Assembly (NCBI RefSeq): GCF_907164915.1
Contig: NC_061867.1
Coordinates: 37,361,338 to 37,425,337 of the forward strand
DNA length: 64,000 nucleotides
Source of the DNA: Impatiens glandulifera
Lineage: Eukaryota; Streptophyta; Magnoliopsida; Ericales; Balsaminaceae
Direction of reading: 5' to 3'
The notes beneath the pieces are model-generated. The model had not been told where the DNA came from, did no database searches, and saw nothing but the letters and a program-made list of their open reading frames with translations. Both the position numbers and the translations under genes were made by a program. This document shows, one piece after another, positions 21,991 through 31,537 of the stretch. The first letter of the stretch is position 1. Each line of letters opens with the position of its first letter.

Positions 21991-22180
21991 CCTTCAGTTT
22001 TGGCCATGCTATTTTTTTTAAAAAAAAGTGAAAAGCAAACAAAAATAAAATAATTCATGAACAACATATTAAACCAAAACCAAAGATAATAATAATAATT
22101 CATAATTATTATAACAAAACACATAAAAATGTCATCGTTGGTACGGGAAACTAAATACATAATTAATCAAACAATATAAT

Positions 22181-22475
22181 CTAGAAATTATTAGATGGGG
22201 TGGGAGGAGGGGGTGGTTGATTCAGTCGACTCCTCAACAATACAAGTTCATGTTCGAGATTCTCTAATCTCTGGGCTATTTCAGCCCTGTCCGCTTTAAT
22301 TTCACTCAGCAATCGGCCTCTTTCCGCATCCCTCAATCGGATTTGCTCCATTTCCAGCGTCATCTGTCTCACCTCTTCCTCACGTACCGTAATTTCTGTT
22401 TGTGCTAGCAAATTCTGGTAACACGGAGGCAGTTTCTCCGGTGTACGCCGAAGACTATTCCATGAATCACCCATC
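22181..22475 (-). CDS. Small Tnp1-like coiled-coil protein of the CACTA element
   Basis: An uninterrupted 97-codon frame starts at 22474. The first residues, MGDSWNSLRRTPEKLPPCYQ, parallel the start of the Tnp1 gene at 21136 (SMRKTPSKLSKPYQNLIAQ). The middle, REEEVRQMTLEMEQIRLRDA and on, is a predicted coiled coil like the Tnp1 C-terminus, and it ends NQPPPPPTPSNNF. The DNA-binding middle of Tnp1 is absent. An acceptor AG lies 2-3 bases before the ATG (22477-22476), and a donor CAG|GT at 22600/22599 ends a GC-rich leader. The gene would therefore have one 5' UTR intron of about 120 bp. It could be a dominant-negative or dimerising regulator, or the remainder of an internally deleted gene. That role is inference. 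Confidence 0.55.
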
Positions 22476-22599
22476 CTAAATGCATTTCAGATATATGTAT
22501 ATATATATTAATCAAACAAAATAACTGTAACCTAAATCTAATATAACTTCAATCAAACAAAATAATAAATCTAACAAATAAAAAACAAATGAAACAAAC

Positions 22600-22710
22600 C
22601 TGAACGCGAGAAGAGAAGAAGCGGCGTGGAGGAGGCGGCTGCAGCGCGGGAGAGTGAGAAAGGAGAGAGTGGAATGAAAAAGAGAAGGGTTAGGGTTTGT
22701 ATTTATAGAG
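22600..22710 (-). promoter_or_regulatory. Promoter and 5' UTR exon of the small CACTA gene
   Basis: The minus strand reads CTCTATAAATACAAACCC (TATA at 22710-22701), then a CT-rich leader with CACTCTCTCC and GCCGCCTCCTCCACGCCGC, ending CGCGTTCAG|GTTTGT at 22600. This is the only GC-rich, promoter-like stretch in the transposon, placed just inside the subterminal repeats as expected for the CACTA transcript start. Confidence 0.6.
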
Positions 22711-23186
22711 GTAGATGCAGAAGGTTTTCATATAACTTTCGGTTTTGATATTAGTCAAAACCGAAGGTTTATTACAAACCCTTCGGAAATAACCATTACC
22801 AAAACTTAGAATTATTTTTAATTGAGTCAAAACCGAAGGTTTTTGGAAAACCTTCGCAAAAGAGAATTTCAAAAAAGGTAAAACCAAAGGTTTTTTGAAT
22901 AACATTCGCAATTAAAAATCCCCGGGATTTCAAAACCGAAGGTTTTTGTAAAACCCTTCGCAATTAACCCACATTCAACACTTAGAATTATTTTTGGTTT
23001 TTTGGGAAGGTAAAAACCGAAAGTTCTACAAAGAACTTTCGGTAATAATTAATAAAACCGAAGGTTTTACACCCCTCTCGGAATCTATTTTTAATACCGA
23101 AAGATTTATTCCTCTCGGGAGTATTTAGGAGAGTTTTATAAAACCTTCGGTAAAAACCGTCGGTAAAGGTCAATTTTTTACTAGTT
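22711..23186. repeat. CACTA right subterminal repeats
   Basis: Repeats of AAAACCGAAGGTTTT and its complement recur about every 50-80 bp, changing to CCCTCTCGG and ACTTTCGG forms near the end. The terminus mirrors the left end (..GTCAATTTTTTACTAGTT). Spacing is looser than on the left. Confidence 0.8.
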
Positions 23187-23189
23187 TTA

Positions 23190-23589
23190 CTTGTTAAACT
23201 TTAACGTCTAACTACGTATCTGTTAGACTGCAACATCTAACTACGTATCTGTTAGACTGCAATGTCTAACTACGTATCTATTAGACTCTAACGTCTAACT
23301 ACGTATCTGTTAGACTTCAACGTCTAACTACGTTACCCATTATACAATCATATCTAATGGATTTAGACCTCAACGTCTAACTTCGCAACACGTCTAATTA
23401 GCCTGCTTAGAGCTCGTCTAAGTTAGCCAAGTCTGATTCACCTGCACACACTTAGTTTTATTCACATTTAAACATTATCAAAACTCAGTTGTTTAATATT
23501 TCATAATTTCCGTTTAATTAACTCTTTAATTAGTTTTTCCCAACAATTTCTTCTAAGTTAATTAACTTTTAACTTAATTTTTTCCAACA
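23190..23589 (-). repeat. TTAGACG LTR continued beyond the CACTA element
   Basis: CTACGTATCTGTTAGAC repeats resume directly after the TTA duplication and run to about 23430. AT-rich sequence follows, ending CCCAACA (23545) and CCAACA (23589). On the minus strand both give a TGTTGG start. The CACTA insertion therefore cut an existing repeat array. Confidence 0.7.
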
Positions 23590-25880
23590 GAGAGCATTTC
23601 ATAGAATTCGAAGTATTATCAATATGCTTGAAAATAGTTTCATACATTAGTTGTGTCGTTGATAAAAGCACATATTGGTTAATTCTAAATTCTAATTGTT
23701 GTGAATGAGCAGAGATAGATGAATTCCACTTGTAATCTTGTTACATAAAAACAATATTGAAAGATATTGCTTCTTCTCTCTAAAGTCCCAATTGCTTCCC
23801 TTTCCCTCTTTGATTATCGTTTGTTAGTATTCTAATTAATAATATCTTATCTTTATGTTCTGTTGGTGATGAATGTTGATTGGATTCAAATCTACTATAG
23901 TAAACGACGACCATCTATCCATGTTTGTGTATATACATACTCGTTGTAATGTTTGAAAGTTGAAAATTGAAGATGGTTCTGATAATGTGTGTTTATAGGT
24001 TGCATTTCTTGTTTGGAAAAAACCTAGAGAGTTACTAGGATAGTGGATCAAAAAGGCGTTAAGAAAATATGTGGCGAACCTAGTGGGCGATTAATTTTCA
24101 GGTTGGTTGTTATTGTAACTCTGCTTTATTCATGATAGAAATCCTTAGGTATTAATTTGGTGTGTATGTAGTTGATGGGAGAGTTTAAGAGGAAGGATTA
24201 ATACTTTGTTTCCTAGAACATTATTGTAAATTCTTACTATTCTTACTTTTATGACGTGGTTAATAGAGGAGAACACTATGTGTAAATTAAACATATAATC
24301 CCATTTTGAAACAGCTGGAACTGAATTTGGACACGAAAATGTCAACCAATTTATGGATTTTCAAGGAAATTATCAGTACCAGCTCTAGGATGTGTTTTCA
24401 AATGGGATTTGAAATAAAATGATGATGTTATTTTTGTGTGGGCAATGTAAGCATCAACTGACTGCAAGACTTGTGGAGGCTCTTGGGAGTTGTGTTGAAG
24501 TTAAGGTTCCTTATAAGGAACTTGCTCTAATGTTTTCTTCATTCTAATTATAAGGTATGTATCATTCATAGTTCGTTTAAAATAGATTCATTATTTCTTG
24601 TTTGTGCTAGAGCTTGTCTTTGGTGTCTTTTCATACTTAATTTGCAGACATTAGCCAAAGATAGATAACTTATATTTTACTATGTCTTCAAACTGGATTT
24701 ATTATTCACTAGCATGTATCCCGTGCATTTGCACGAATAATAATATAAAAAACCGTGAAAAAAAATATTACGGTAAAAATTTTATGGGCGGGTCAACCCA
24801 CAATCCGAACCAAGTATCCATTTACTCTCACATATATCCAAATTAACCACAGCTCTCGACCCGGCAATCCGGATACTTTAAAAATTAAGCATCATTATAT
24901 ATATATATATAGATTAGCCAAAGCTTGCAACAAGTGTTGGATACAATATATATATACATAAAGTTCTTCATTTTAATTCATTTCTTTAAAACTGAAACCA
25001 ATTGGAGAAGATTAAATCTCTTCTTTCTCCTTTCTATGGAACATGAGGTTTCAACAACATTTATAACTGCTCTATTTTGCAATGCAACATTAAAGACAAC
25101 AATTATGATTAAAAATCTAATATTGAAAATCTTCTCAAAGAATAAAACTTGTAAATTCACATTAATCATAACTAAAAACTATACACCGGCAAAACAGGGA
25201 TAACTAAAGTTGGTTTAGGAAATGCAAGGAAATTATAAGACATGTTGAGTTAGGTTCTTTTGAGAATCAATGTTTCAATACTGATGGTGTATTTTGATTA
25301 AATTTTAGAACTCATAATAATTTGGTATGTTTTTCCTTAAGAAATGTGTTTCATGTTCTTTTGTGATGAACGCATATACAATATTTTAGCTGAAAACATT
25401 ATATCATTATACAATTCAATAAACATTCTGACTAAATACATTGTTTGGCATACTACATATGTTACTTAAAATGTTAAAGCTACTTTTTAGGCTCGTTTAT
25501 TGTAGTTCTATTTTCATCACATATTTTGTGTTCTTTGTATATTTCATACTTCAGAAGAAATCTGATTTCAACATGCTATAGGTTTCGACACATTTTAACA
25601 TGATGTTAAATGTATAAACTCTTTGAGCCAATAAAGTGGTTGTTATTGTGATTTCTTTGTAATGAATTCTTCAAGTGGCATTGCAATCTCTCGACCAAAT
25701 TCCCACTGATGAACATTGCTTTCGTTCCATCTTATGTTAATGGGAACACCTTCTTATCCTTCCAACCTTTGACGCATCCATTGGCCCATTTGTCACAAGA
25801 AATAGCAGAATACAAATAGAGATCATTCCATTGCATTGCATTGCATTGAAATGAAATATTTTGGCATGTTTTAAAATATT
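23590..25880. other. Intergenic sequence with no assigned gene
   Basis: Moderately AT-rich sequence. A short plus-strand frame at about 24424-24546 reads LCGQCKHQLTARLVEALGSC and on to a stop, which looks protein-like but matches no family I know. At 24709-24735 the phrase CTAGCATGTATCCCGTGCATTTGCACG resembles the end of a dispersed plant repeat. A (GCATT)4 run lies at about 25833-25852. I see no RNA gene and no LTR. Confidence 0.4.
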
Positions 25881-25881
25881 T

Positions 25882-25978
25882 TGGGAACTTTTACTACTTA
25901 ATGGATTTCATTTGTAAATTTGTAATGAACTATGTTAGTTTATTACAATAAAGTTATCATATAATTATTTGTTTTGGT

Positions 25979-26009
<31 letters not shown>

Positions 26010-26323
26010 TAAATAATCATTTAAAAAAGATTCAATTGAATTAATAATATTAGTTTTTAAATAATGCGCAGAATGTTATAAATTTAATACAAAATTTGAA
26101 AATATATTATATACAATTATGTAAATCGTGTATTATAAAGAGTATTACATTACGTAATTTAATAAGGTATTGCAGTTTATGTTGAATATATTTTTAATGT
26201 AGATAGTATAGATATGATTACATAAAAATGTGCAAATTTTACTACTTGATGTATTTTATTTGCAAATTTATAATGAACTATGTTAGTTTATAATAAATTT
26301 ATCATATAATCGTTTGTTTTGGT

Positions 26324-26399
<76 letters not shown>

Positions 26400-26960
26400 T
26401 AGGGAATCATTTAAAAAAAAAGATTAATTGAATTAGTAATATTAGTTTTTAAAATAATGCCCATAATGTTACAAATTTAATACAAAATTTGAAAATATAT
26501 TATGTACAATTATGCAAATCGTGTAAAAATTATTGTTAATATTATTGTAAAATTATGCATGAGGTAATTGCAGTAATTGCAGACATAACTGTAGAATTAA
26601 GCGTTGAATATAATGCAGTATTATCAATAAAATAATTTATCTATAACATTGCAAAAAAATGATAATAATGTAATACACGAAAATATATTGAATATTTTAA
26701 ATAAAATTTCAAACCAAATATTGCAAATAAAACATCAGATATATTTATAAATAAAAAAATATAGGTATTACAAAGAGTATTACATTATATAATTTAATAA
26801 AGTATTTCAGTTTATGTTGAATATATATTTAATGTAAATACTGTAGATATGGTTGCATAAAAATGTGCAAATTTTATTGCTTCATTTTCATATTTATTAT
26901 ATTGACTATTGCAAAACATATTATAATTCATAATTTTATAGGTTATTGCATTTTATGTTG
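25882..26960. repeat. Degenerate tandem repeat, about 350-bp unit
   Basis: The phrase TTTACTACTTAATGGATTTC, then AATGAACTATGTTAGTTTAT, at about 25889 recurs at about 26238 with high similarity. The following part (TTTAATACAAAATTTGAAAATATATTAT and GAGTATTACATTA..AATTTAATAAGGTATTGCAG) also recurs near 26480 and 26770. A third, weaker start lies near 26866. A (TA)n tract sits at the same point in the first two units, short at 25980-26006 and long at 26327-26395. There is no coding potential. Confidence 0.7.
26327..26395. repeat. (TA)n microsatellite
   Basis: About 34 uninterrupted TA dinucleotides in the second unit of the local tandem repeat. The first unit has only about 13 at the same position. 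Confidence 0.95.
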
Positions 26961-27756
26961 AATATATTTTTATTATTAAATAAATTCATTTTATTAGAAT
27001 TTCTATTACAAAATATTAGATTTATTAATAAAACATACATTATAAAATCTATGATAATTATATATTAATCATGGTTAATTACCATTTCAGAAAAAATGGA
27101 TTTTTTACCTTACATCTATAAAATTTTTGTTGAAGCAGTGAGTGTAAACACTAATTTAAATTTGCAACCAGGTATTTACAATTTTTAACGGTACATGTAA
27201 ATGTAATTGCGAAGTTCAAACTAATGTTAAAACAATTGATAAAGACCATTTTTAATGTAAAGATAATTGCAGAACACTGGTTGCAAATCAATTATTTTTA
27301 GATTCTCATACAATCTAATTTGAGAAAATCATAGGGACATTATTAATAAATAATTTTCATTTAATTATTAATTTATATGATGAAATTAATTTTTATATAT
27401 AGTATAATATATTAAAAATTTATATTTTTAATTAAAAATAAAATTTAAAGCTTTTATAAAATATAAAAACAAAATTAAATAAATATATTAATAATATTAT
27501 ATATTTAATTTAATTTAATTGATTAGTATTCATATATCCATCATTTGGTAAAATAGAAGGCATAAAGTCTTAAAAATACAATTTAGACTAATTAAAATGA
27601 ACATATTTAATAAGATGATAACAGATCCTAGTTTTTCCTCTTCACTTGAAAGGTCTCTTCCATTTCCCATTCCCAATAAAGAATAAAAAACCCTTTCCAA
27701 TTCCACAAACCCCTGTTTTTCTAGCATATTTAAAGTATACAAATGGTAGCCAAATT
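26961..27756. other. AT-rich intergenic sequence
   Basis: No coding sequence, repeat boundary or RNA gene is recognised. The 70-codon minus frame at 27530-27742 has no family signature. Confidence 0.4.
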
Positions 27757-28278
27757 TAGGGGTGGGTCGGTACGGTATACTTTAGTATTTAATTCATACC
27801 TTATACCTTACCTAAAATTTCGTTATGCAAAAAATGCATACCTTTACCTTACCTTGATTTTGGTATATACCTTGTTTCGATATACCTTAATTTCGATATA
27901 CAAAAAATTCATACATTTACCTTACCTTAATTTCGGTATACCTTATTTTCGGTACGGTATCGGTATTATACCTTTGATACCTAAAAAGTATATTAATTTT
28001 AAAAAAAATCATTCACATCGGTAAGGTAGAAATCACTGGTGTAGTGTCGAGTGGAGAAGACGATGAGCAGAAAAGAGAACTACATGGAGGCGGCGGCGGC
28101 GACCGAAGTAACGTCGAATGGAGAAAATAAGAGATAAGATGGAGGCGGTGGTAGGTTTTGAATGATTAGCAACAGAATGACTAGATGTGGGTTTTCAAGT
28201 TTTCAACCGAAGAAATATATATATACTAGGGTTTTAGAATAAATAATATTTATAAAATTAAAATTAATAAAATGGTAT

Positions 28279-28325
<47 letters not shown>

Positions 28326-28691
28326 ATATAATATATATATATATAATCGAATATTTAATCGAATATTCGCGAATATCGAATCGAATATCTTGATTTTGTA
28401 TTCGTATTCGTTTATTAGTCGAATCGAATCGAATATTTTTATTCGAATTCGAATCACAAAATTACGTATACGAATATCAAAATTCGAATACGAATATCAA
28501 AATTCGAATACGAATATCAAAATTCGAATACGAATACTGAATCGAATCAAAAGTATTTGATTCAGTTAAACTCTAGTAGAGATTGCATATATTGAATAAT
28601 ATTTCAATATAATTATATTTTGATATTATTCAAAAATTATATTTCTATAATTAAATTAATTTCAAATCTATTTAATTATTTTTTATAAGTA

Positions 28692-28724
<33 letters not shown>

Positions 28725-28920
28725 AACTTATAAATACTATTTCGGTATATCTCGATATACCAAAATTTTAAAAATCTCATACTTTTACCGTGCCAATAAT
28801 TACGATATCGGTATCATACCTTACCTTTTTTTCGGTATATCTTAAAAGTCGATATTTTCGATATATTACGGTACGGTATTTTCGATATACCTTTAATATC
28901 GGTAATTTTCCCCACCCCTA
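27757..28920. mobile_element. MITE-like element with TAGGGGTGGG ends
   Basis: The left end TAGGGGTGGGTCGGTACGG and the right end, whose complement is TAGGGGTGGGGAAAATTACC, form an inverted repeat of about 10 bp. Both arms are rich in GGTATACC and GGTACGGTAT words in opposite orientation. The 8 bases at the left (AGCCAAAT) and right (AGTCAGAT, sharing the terminal A) are similar but not identical, so a hAT-type 8-bp duplication is only suggested. The centre holds (TA)n and TTCGAATA-type repeats that may be a further nested element. There is no transposase. Confidence 0.6.
28471..28540. repeat. 20-bp minisatellite inside the MITE-like element
   Basis: CGAATATCAAAATTCGAATA is repeated three times without change at 28471, 28491 and 28511, followed by a partial CGAATACTGA. 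The unit contains the self-complementary TTCGAA. Confidence 0.95.
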
Positions 28921-29027
28921 GTCAGATTCACGAACATTTATTCTATCTACAATGTTGGAAGATGGGTCCTCTAGCGTTTCAGCGTTTCCGATATCCTTAA
29001 ACCCCGTTCAAATTGTTGACTATCTCT

Positions 29028-31142
29028 CTCAGGGTGAGCAAACGGGTAAACTCAACCCGTATTATCCAACCCAAATTAAATTTACCCAACCCGTAACCCA
29101 ACCCTTATTATTTACTAATATGGCTTGGGTAACCCAAATTATTTTTTTATTTTTTCATTTAACATGTATTTGACTCATTTAACACATTTTTATCCGTTTA
29201 ACACGTTTTTGACATTTTTAACACGTTTTCACATTTTACATATTTTGGCACGTTTTGACACGTTTTTCACGTTTTTGACACGTTTAACACGTTTTCCACA
29301 TTTTTACACGTTTAATATGTTTTTCACACGTTTAACACGTTTTTGACACGTTTAATACGTTCTTAAGATGTTGAACACGTTTTTGGCACGTTTAACACAT
29401 TTTGACATGTTTTTGGCACGTTTAACTCGTTTTTCATATTTTTGACACGTTTAGTACATTTTTCACTCGTTTAACACGTTTTCACACGTTGAACGCATTT
29501 TTGACACATTTAACACGTTTTTGGCACATTTAACACATGTTAAACACGTTTTTCATGTTTTTGGCATGTTTAACACGTTTTTGGCACGTTTAACACATTT
29601 TTGATACGTTGAACATGTTTTTCATGTTTTTGGCATGTTTAACATGTTTAACACGTTTTTGACACGTTTGACACGTTTTTCACGATTATGACAAATTTAA
29701 CACATTTTGATACATTTTTTTACGTTTTTGGCACATTTAACACGTTTTGACACATTTAACATGTTTTTACGTTTTTCACTTTCTTGACACGCTTAACACG
29801 TTTTTAACATGCTTAACACATTTTCACATGTTTTCACGTTTTGGCACGTTTTGACACGTTTAACACGTTTTCCACGTTTCCACATTTTTGGCACGTTTTG
29901 ACACGTTTTTAACACTTTTAACATGTTTCTCATATTTTGACACATTTAATACATTTTTCACACATTTAACGTGCCAAAACGTGAAAAAATAAACATGTTA
30001 AAAACGTGAAAACATGTTAAACATGCATAAAATGTGTTAAACGTGCCAAAAACGTGTTAAAACTTATTAAAGCGTGTTAATGTGCAAAAAACATGTTAAA
30101 AATATCAAAATATGTTAATTATATAAAAACGTGTTAATGTGTGGAAAACGTGTCAAATATGTCAAAAACGTGTTAAACGTGTTAAACATATAAAAAATGT
30201 GTTAAATGTGTTAAAATGTCAAAAACGTGTTAAACGTGCCAAAAATATGAAAACTGTGTTAAGCTTATCAAAAACGTGTTAACGTGTTATATATGTCAAA
30301 AACGTATTAAACATGCCAAAAACGTGTTAAACTTGTCAAAAATGTGTTAAACGTTTTAAACACGTGAAAAACGTGTTAAACGTGACAAAAACATGAAAAA
30401 CGTGTTATTAGTGTGAAAACGTGTTAAACATGTCAAAAACGTGTTAAATGTTCCAAAAACGTGAAAACATGTTCAACATATGAAAAACGTGTTATAAGTG
30501 TAAAAACGTGTTAAAAATGTTAAAAACGTGTTAAAAACGTGTTAAAAACGTGTTAAACATATTAAAAACGTGTTCGATTTAAAGTTGGAAGATGATTAGT
30601 TTATATTTGATTAATAATAGAGAATTAAATTAAATTTATATAATTTGGGTAACCCTAACCTAAGGGCATTTTTACCAGCTTCCCTATTTTGTATCCCTAA
30701 AAATAATATAAAATAATAATATCCCTATTTTAGAGAATCAAAATATAAATTATTTTACATCAGCTTCCTTATCCTTATCCATATATCATTTAAATATTCA
30801 TTAAAACAACCAACTTTTCAACCACCTCAACCACTTAATTACTTATTCATATATATTTAAATATTCATGAAAGAGAAAATATATTATTTTATTATTTAGG
30901 GATGTTACAGTAATCCCTAAATATAAAGATTCACTATTCATCATCCCTAAAAAATTATAAGGATAGAGAATTTGATAAAGCATTTTTTTTACAACTTTTA
31001 TATTATTTATCTTCATAATAGAAATAAAACACATTTTAAGGATTCTGCTACAAATGCCCTAACCCAAATTAAACTCAACCCAAATTAACCAACCCAAATT
31101 AATATTTTGGGTTTGGGTGAACCCAAATTATGCTCACCCCTT
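29028..31142. mobile_element. Foldback hAT-like MITE, copy 1
   Basis: The ends read AGGGTGAGCAAACGGG and (right end complement) GGGGTGAGCATAATTTGGGTT. They are flanked by CTATCTCT (29020-29027) and CTATCTCC (31143-31150), an 8-bp duplication with one mismatch typical of hAT. Next to each end are AACCCAA-rich stretches. The middle is a long array of ACACGTTTTTG/TTTAACACG words on one strand (about 29160-29968), then the complementary AACGTGTTAAA words (29969-30580), forming a very large imperfect hairpin. The same family occurs at 59881-60964. No transposase is encoded. Confidence 0.75.
30664..31059. mobile_element. PIF/Harbinger-type (Tourist-like) MITE nested in the foldback element
   Basis: The ends are GGGCATTTTTACCAGCTTCC and (right end complement) GGGCATTTGTAGCAGAATCC, identical at 16 of 20 positions. 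They are flanked by TAA (30661-30663 and 31060-31062), the 3-bp target duplication of this superfamily. The 396-bp AT-rich interior has no ORF of note. It separates the AACCCTAACC and TAACCCAAATT parts of the host element's right arm. Confidence 0.75.
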
Positions 31143-31537
31143 CTATCTCCTCAAACCAAAAGCTTCTCTTCAATCAGAGAACTCAACCCTTGTGTCCGAA
31201 TTGAACCAGTTGCGCGCTGTTATTGCTTGTTTGGAAATATAAAGTTATTTCGTCGGGACTCGGTCGAGTCAACAGGGAGATTTGGAAGAGGAGAAGAAGA
31301 CAGTTGATCGGAAAATAGAGGAATTGAAACAGGATTTTGATGATCAAACAGAGGTGACCAATGGGTAGAAATTGAAGCTATCTAACAAGAAAAAGTTGGT
31401 TGAAGAGATGGTAGTTTAAGTTTGACAAGTTTAAGGCTGAGAATAATCATTTATTGGAGACTAAAATGGAGGAGAAACAAGTCCACATTGATCACTTGTT
31501 GAAGGAAAATAATTATCATAAACTTTGCATGAAAGGC

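Larger units (their letters stand above)
18526..23186 (-). mobile_element. CACTA (En/Spm) DNA transposon nested in the LTR
   Basis: The left end is CACTGGTGAAAAAGTGGTC. The reverse complement of the right end is AACTAGTAAAAAATTGACC, which agrees except for the first base and a few others. A 3-bp target duplication TTA (18523-18525 and 23187-23189) flanks it, and TTAGACG LTR sequence continues on both sides. The ends are filled with AACCGAAGGTTT-type palindromes, the usual subterminal transposase-binding repeats. Inside, on the minus strand, are a small Tnp1-like gene, a palindrome array, a DUF4216-like exon and a Transposase_24-like gene. The catalytic TNP2 core is missing, so the copy is non-autonomous. 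Confidence 0.85.
9914..23589 (-). mobile_element. TTAGACG LTR element: gag plus foreign ORF, no pol seen
   Basis: The minus-strand order is right LTR (17246-18522 and 23190-about 23589, split by a CACTA element), PBS (about 17221-17240), copia-type gag (17184 to about 15380), a TTAGACG-rich spacer (15130-14560), a long ORF of an uncharacterised family (14394-10934), a purine-rich stretch near 10745-10725 and the left LTR (10722-9914). No integrase, RT or RNase H motif is visible between the LTRs. That makes it a candidate non-autonomous element that depends on pol from related copias. No clear target-site duplication is seen. The outer limit (23589 or 23545) is uncertain because TGTTGG occurs twice on the minus strand. 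Confidence 0.6.
28952..31537 (+). pseudogene. Coiled-coil protein gene remnant split by a transposon
   Basis: The ATG at 28952 opens MLEDGSSSVSAFPISLNPVQ and IVDYL, then the hAT-like element begins. After it, at 31143, the frame continues as LLKPKASLQSENSTLVSELN and QLRAVIACLE before a stop. Later pieces, in shifted frames, read KIEELKQDFDDQTEVTNG and ENNHLLETKMEEKQVHIDHL. Heptad-like Leu/Glu/Lys spacing indicates a coiled coil. Removing the insert and one copy of the duplication restores one open frame across the site, so the element entered coding sequence. I do not recognise the gene. Several stops after 31240 show that it is dead. Confidence 0.6.

Noticed and set aside
21735..22031. ORF with repeated NRRFSNKPS peptides
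   Set aside because: It is a read-through of the palindromic array inside the CACTA element. The opposite strand is equally open.
29125..29346. Phe/Thr/Leu-rich repeat ORF in the hAT-like element
   Set aside because: It reads the ACACGTTTTTG array in one frame. Repeat content, not coding selection, keeps it open.
29160..30580. ACACGTT array considered as centromeric or telomeric satellite
   Set aside because: It has terminal inverted repeats and an 8-bp duplication around it, and a related short copy elsewhere. It is part of a transposable element.
30640..30665. AACCCTAACC considered as telomere repeat
   Set aside because: It is a single occurrence within the AACCCAA-rich end of the hAT-like element, not a TTTAGGG array.
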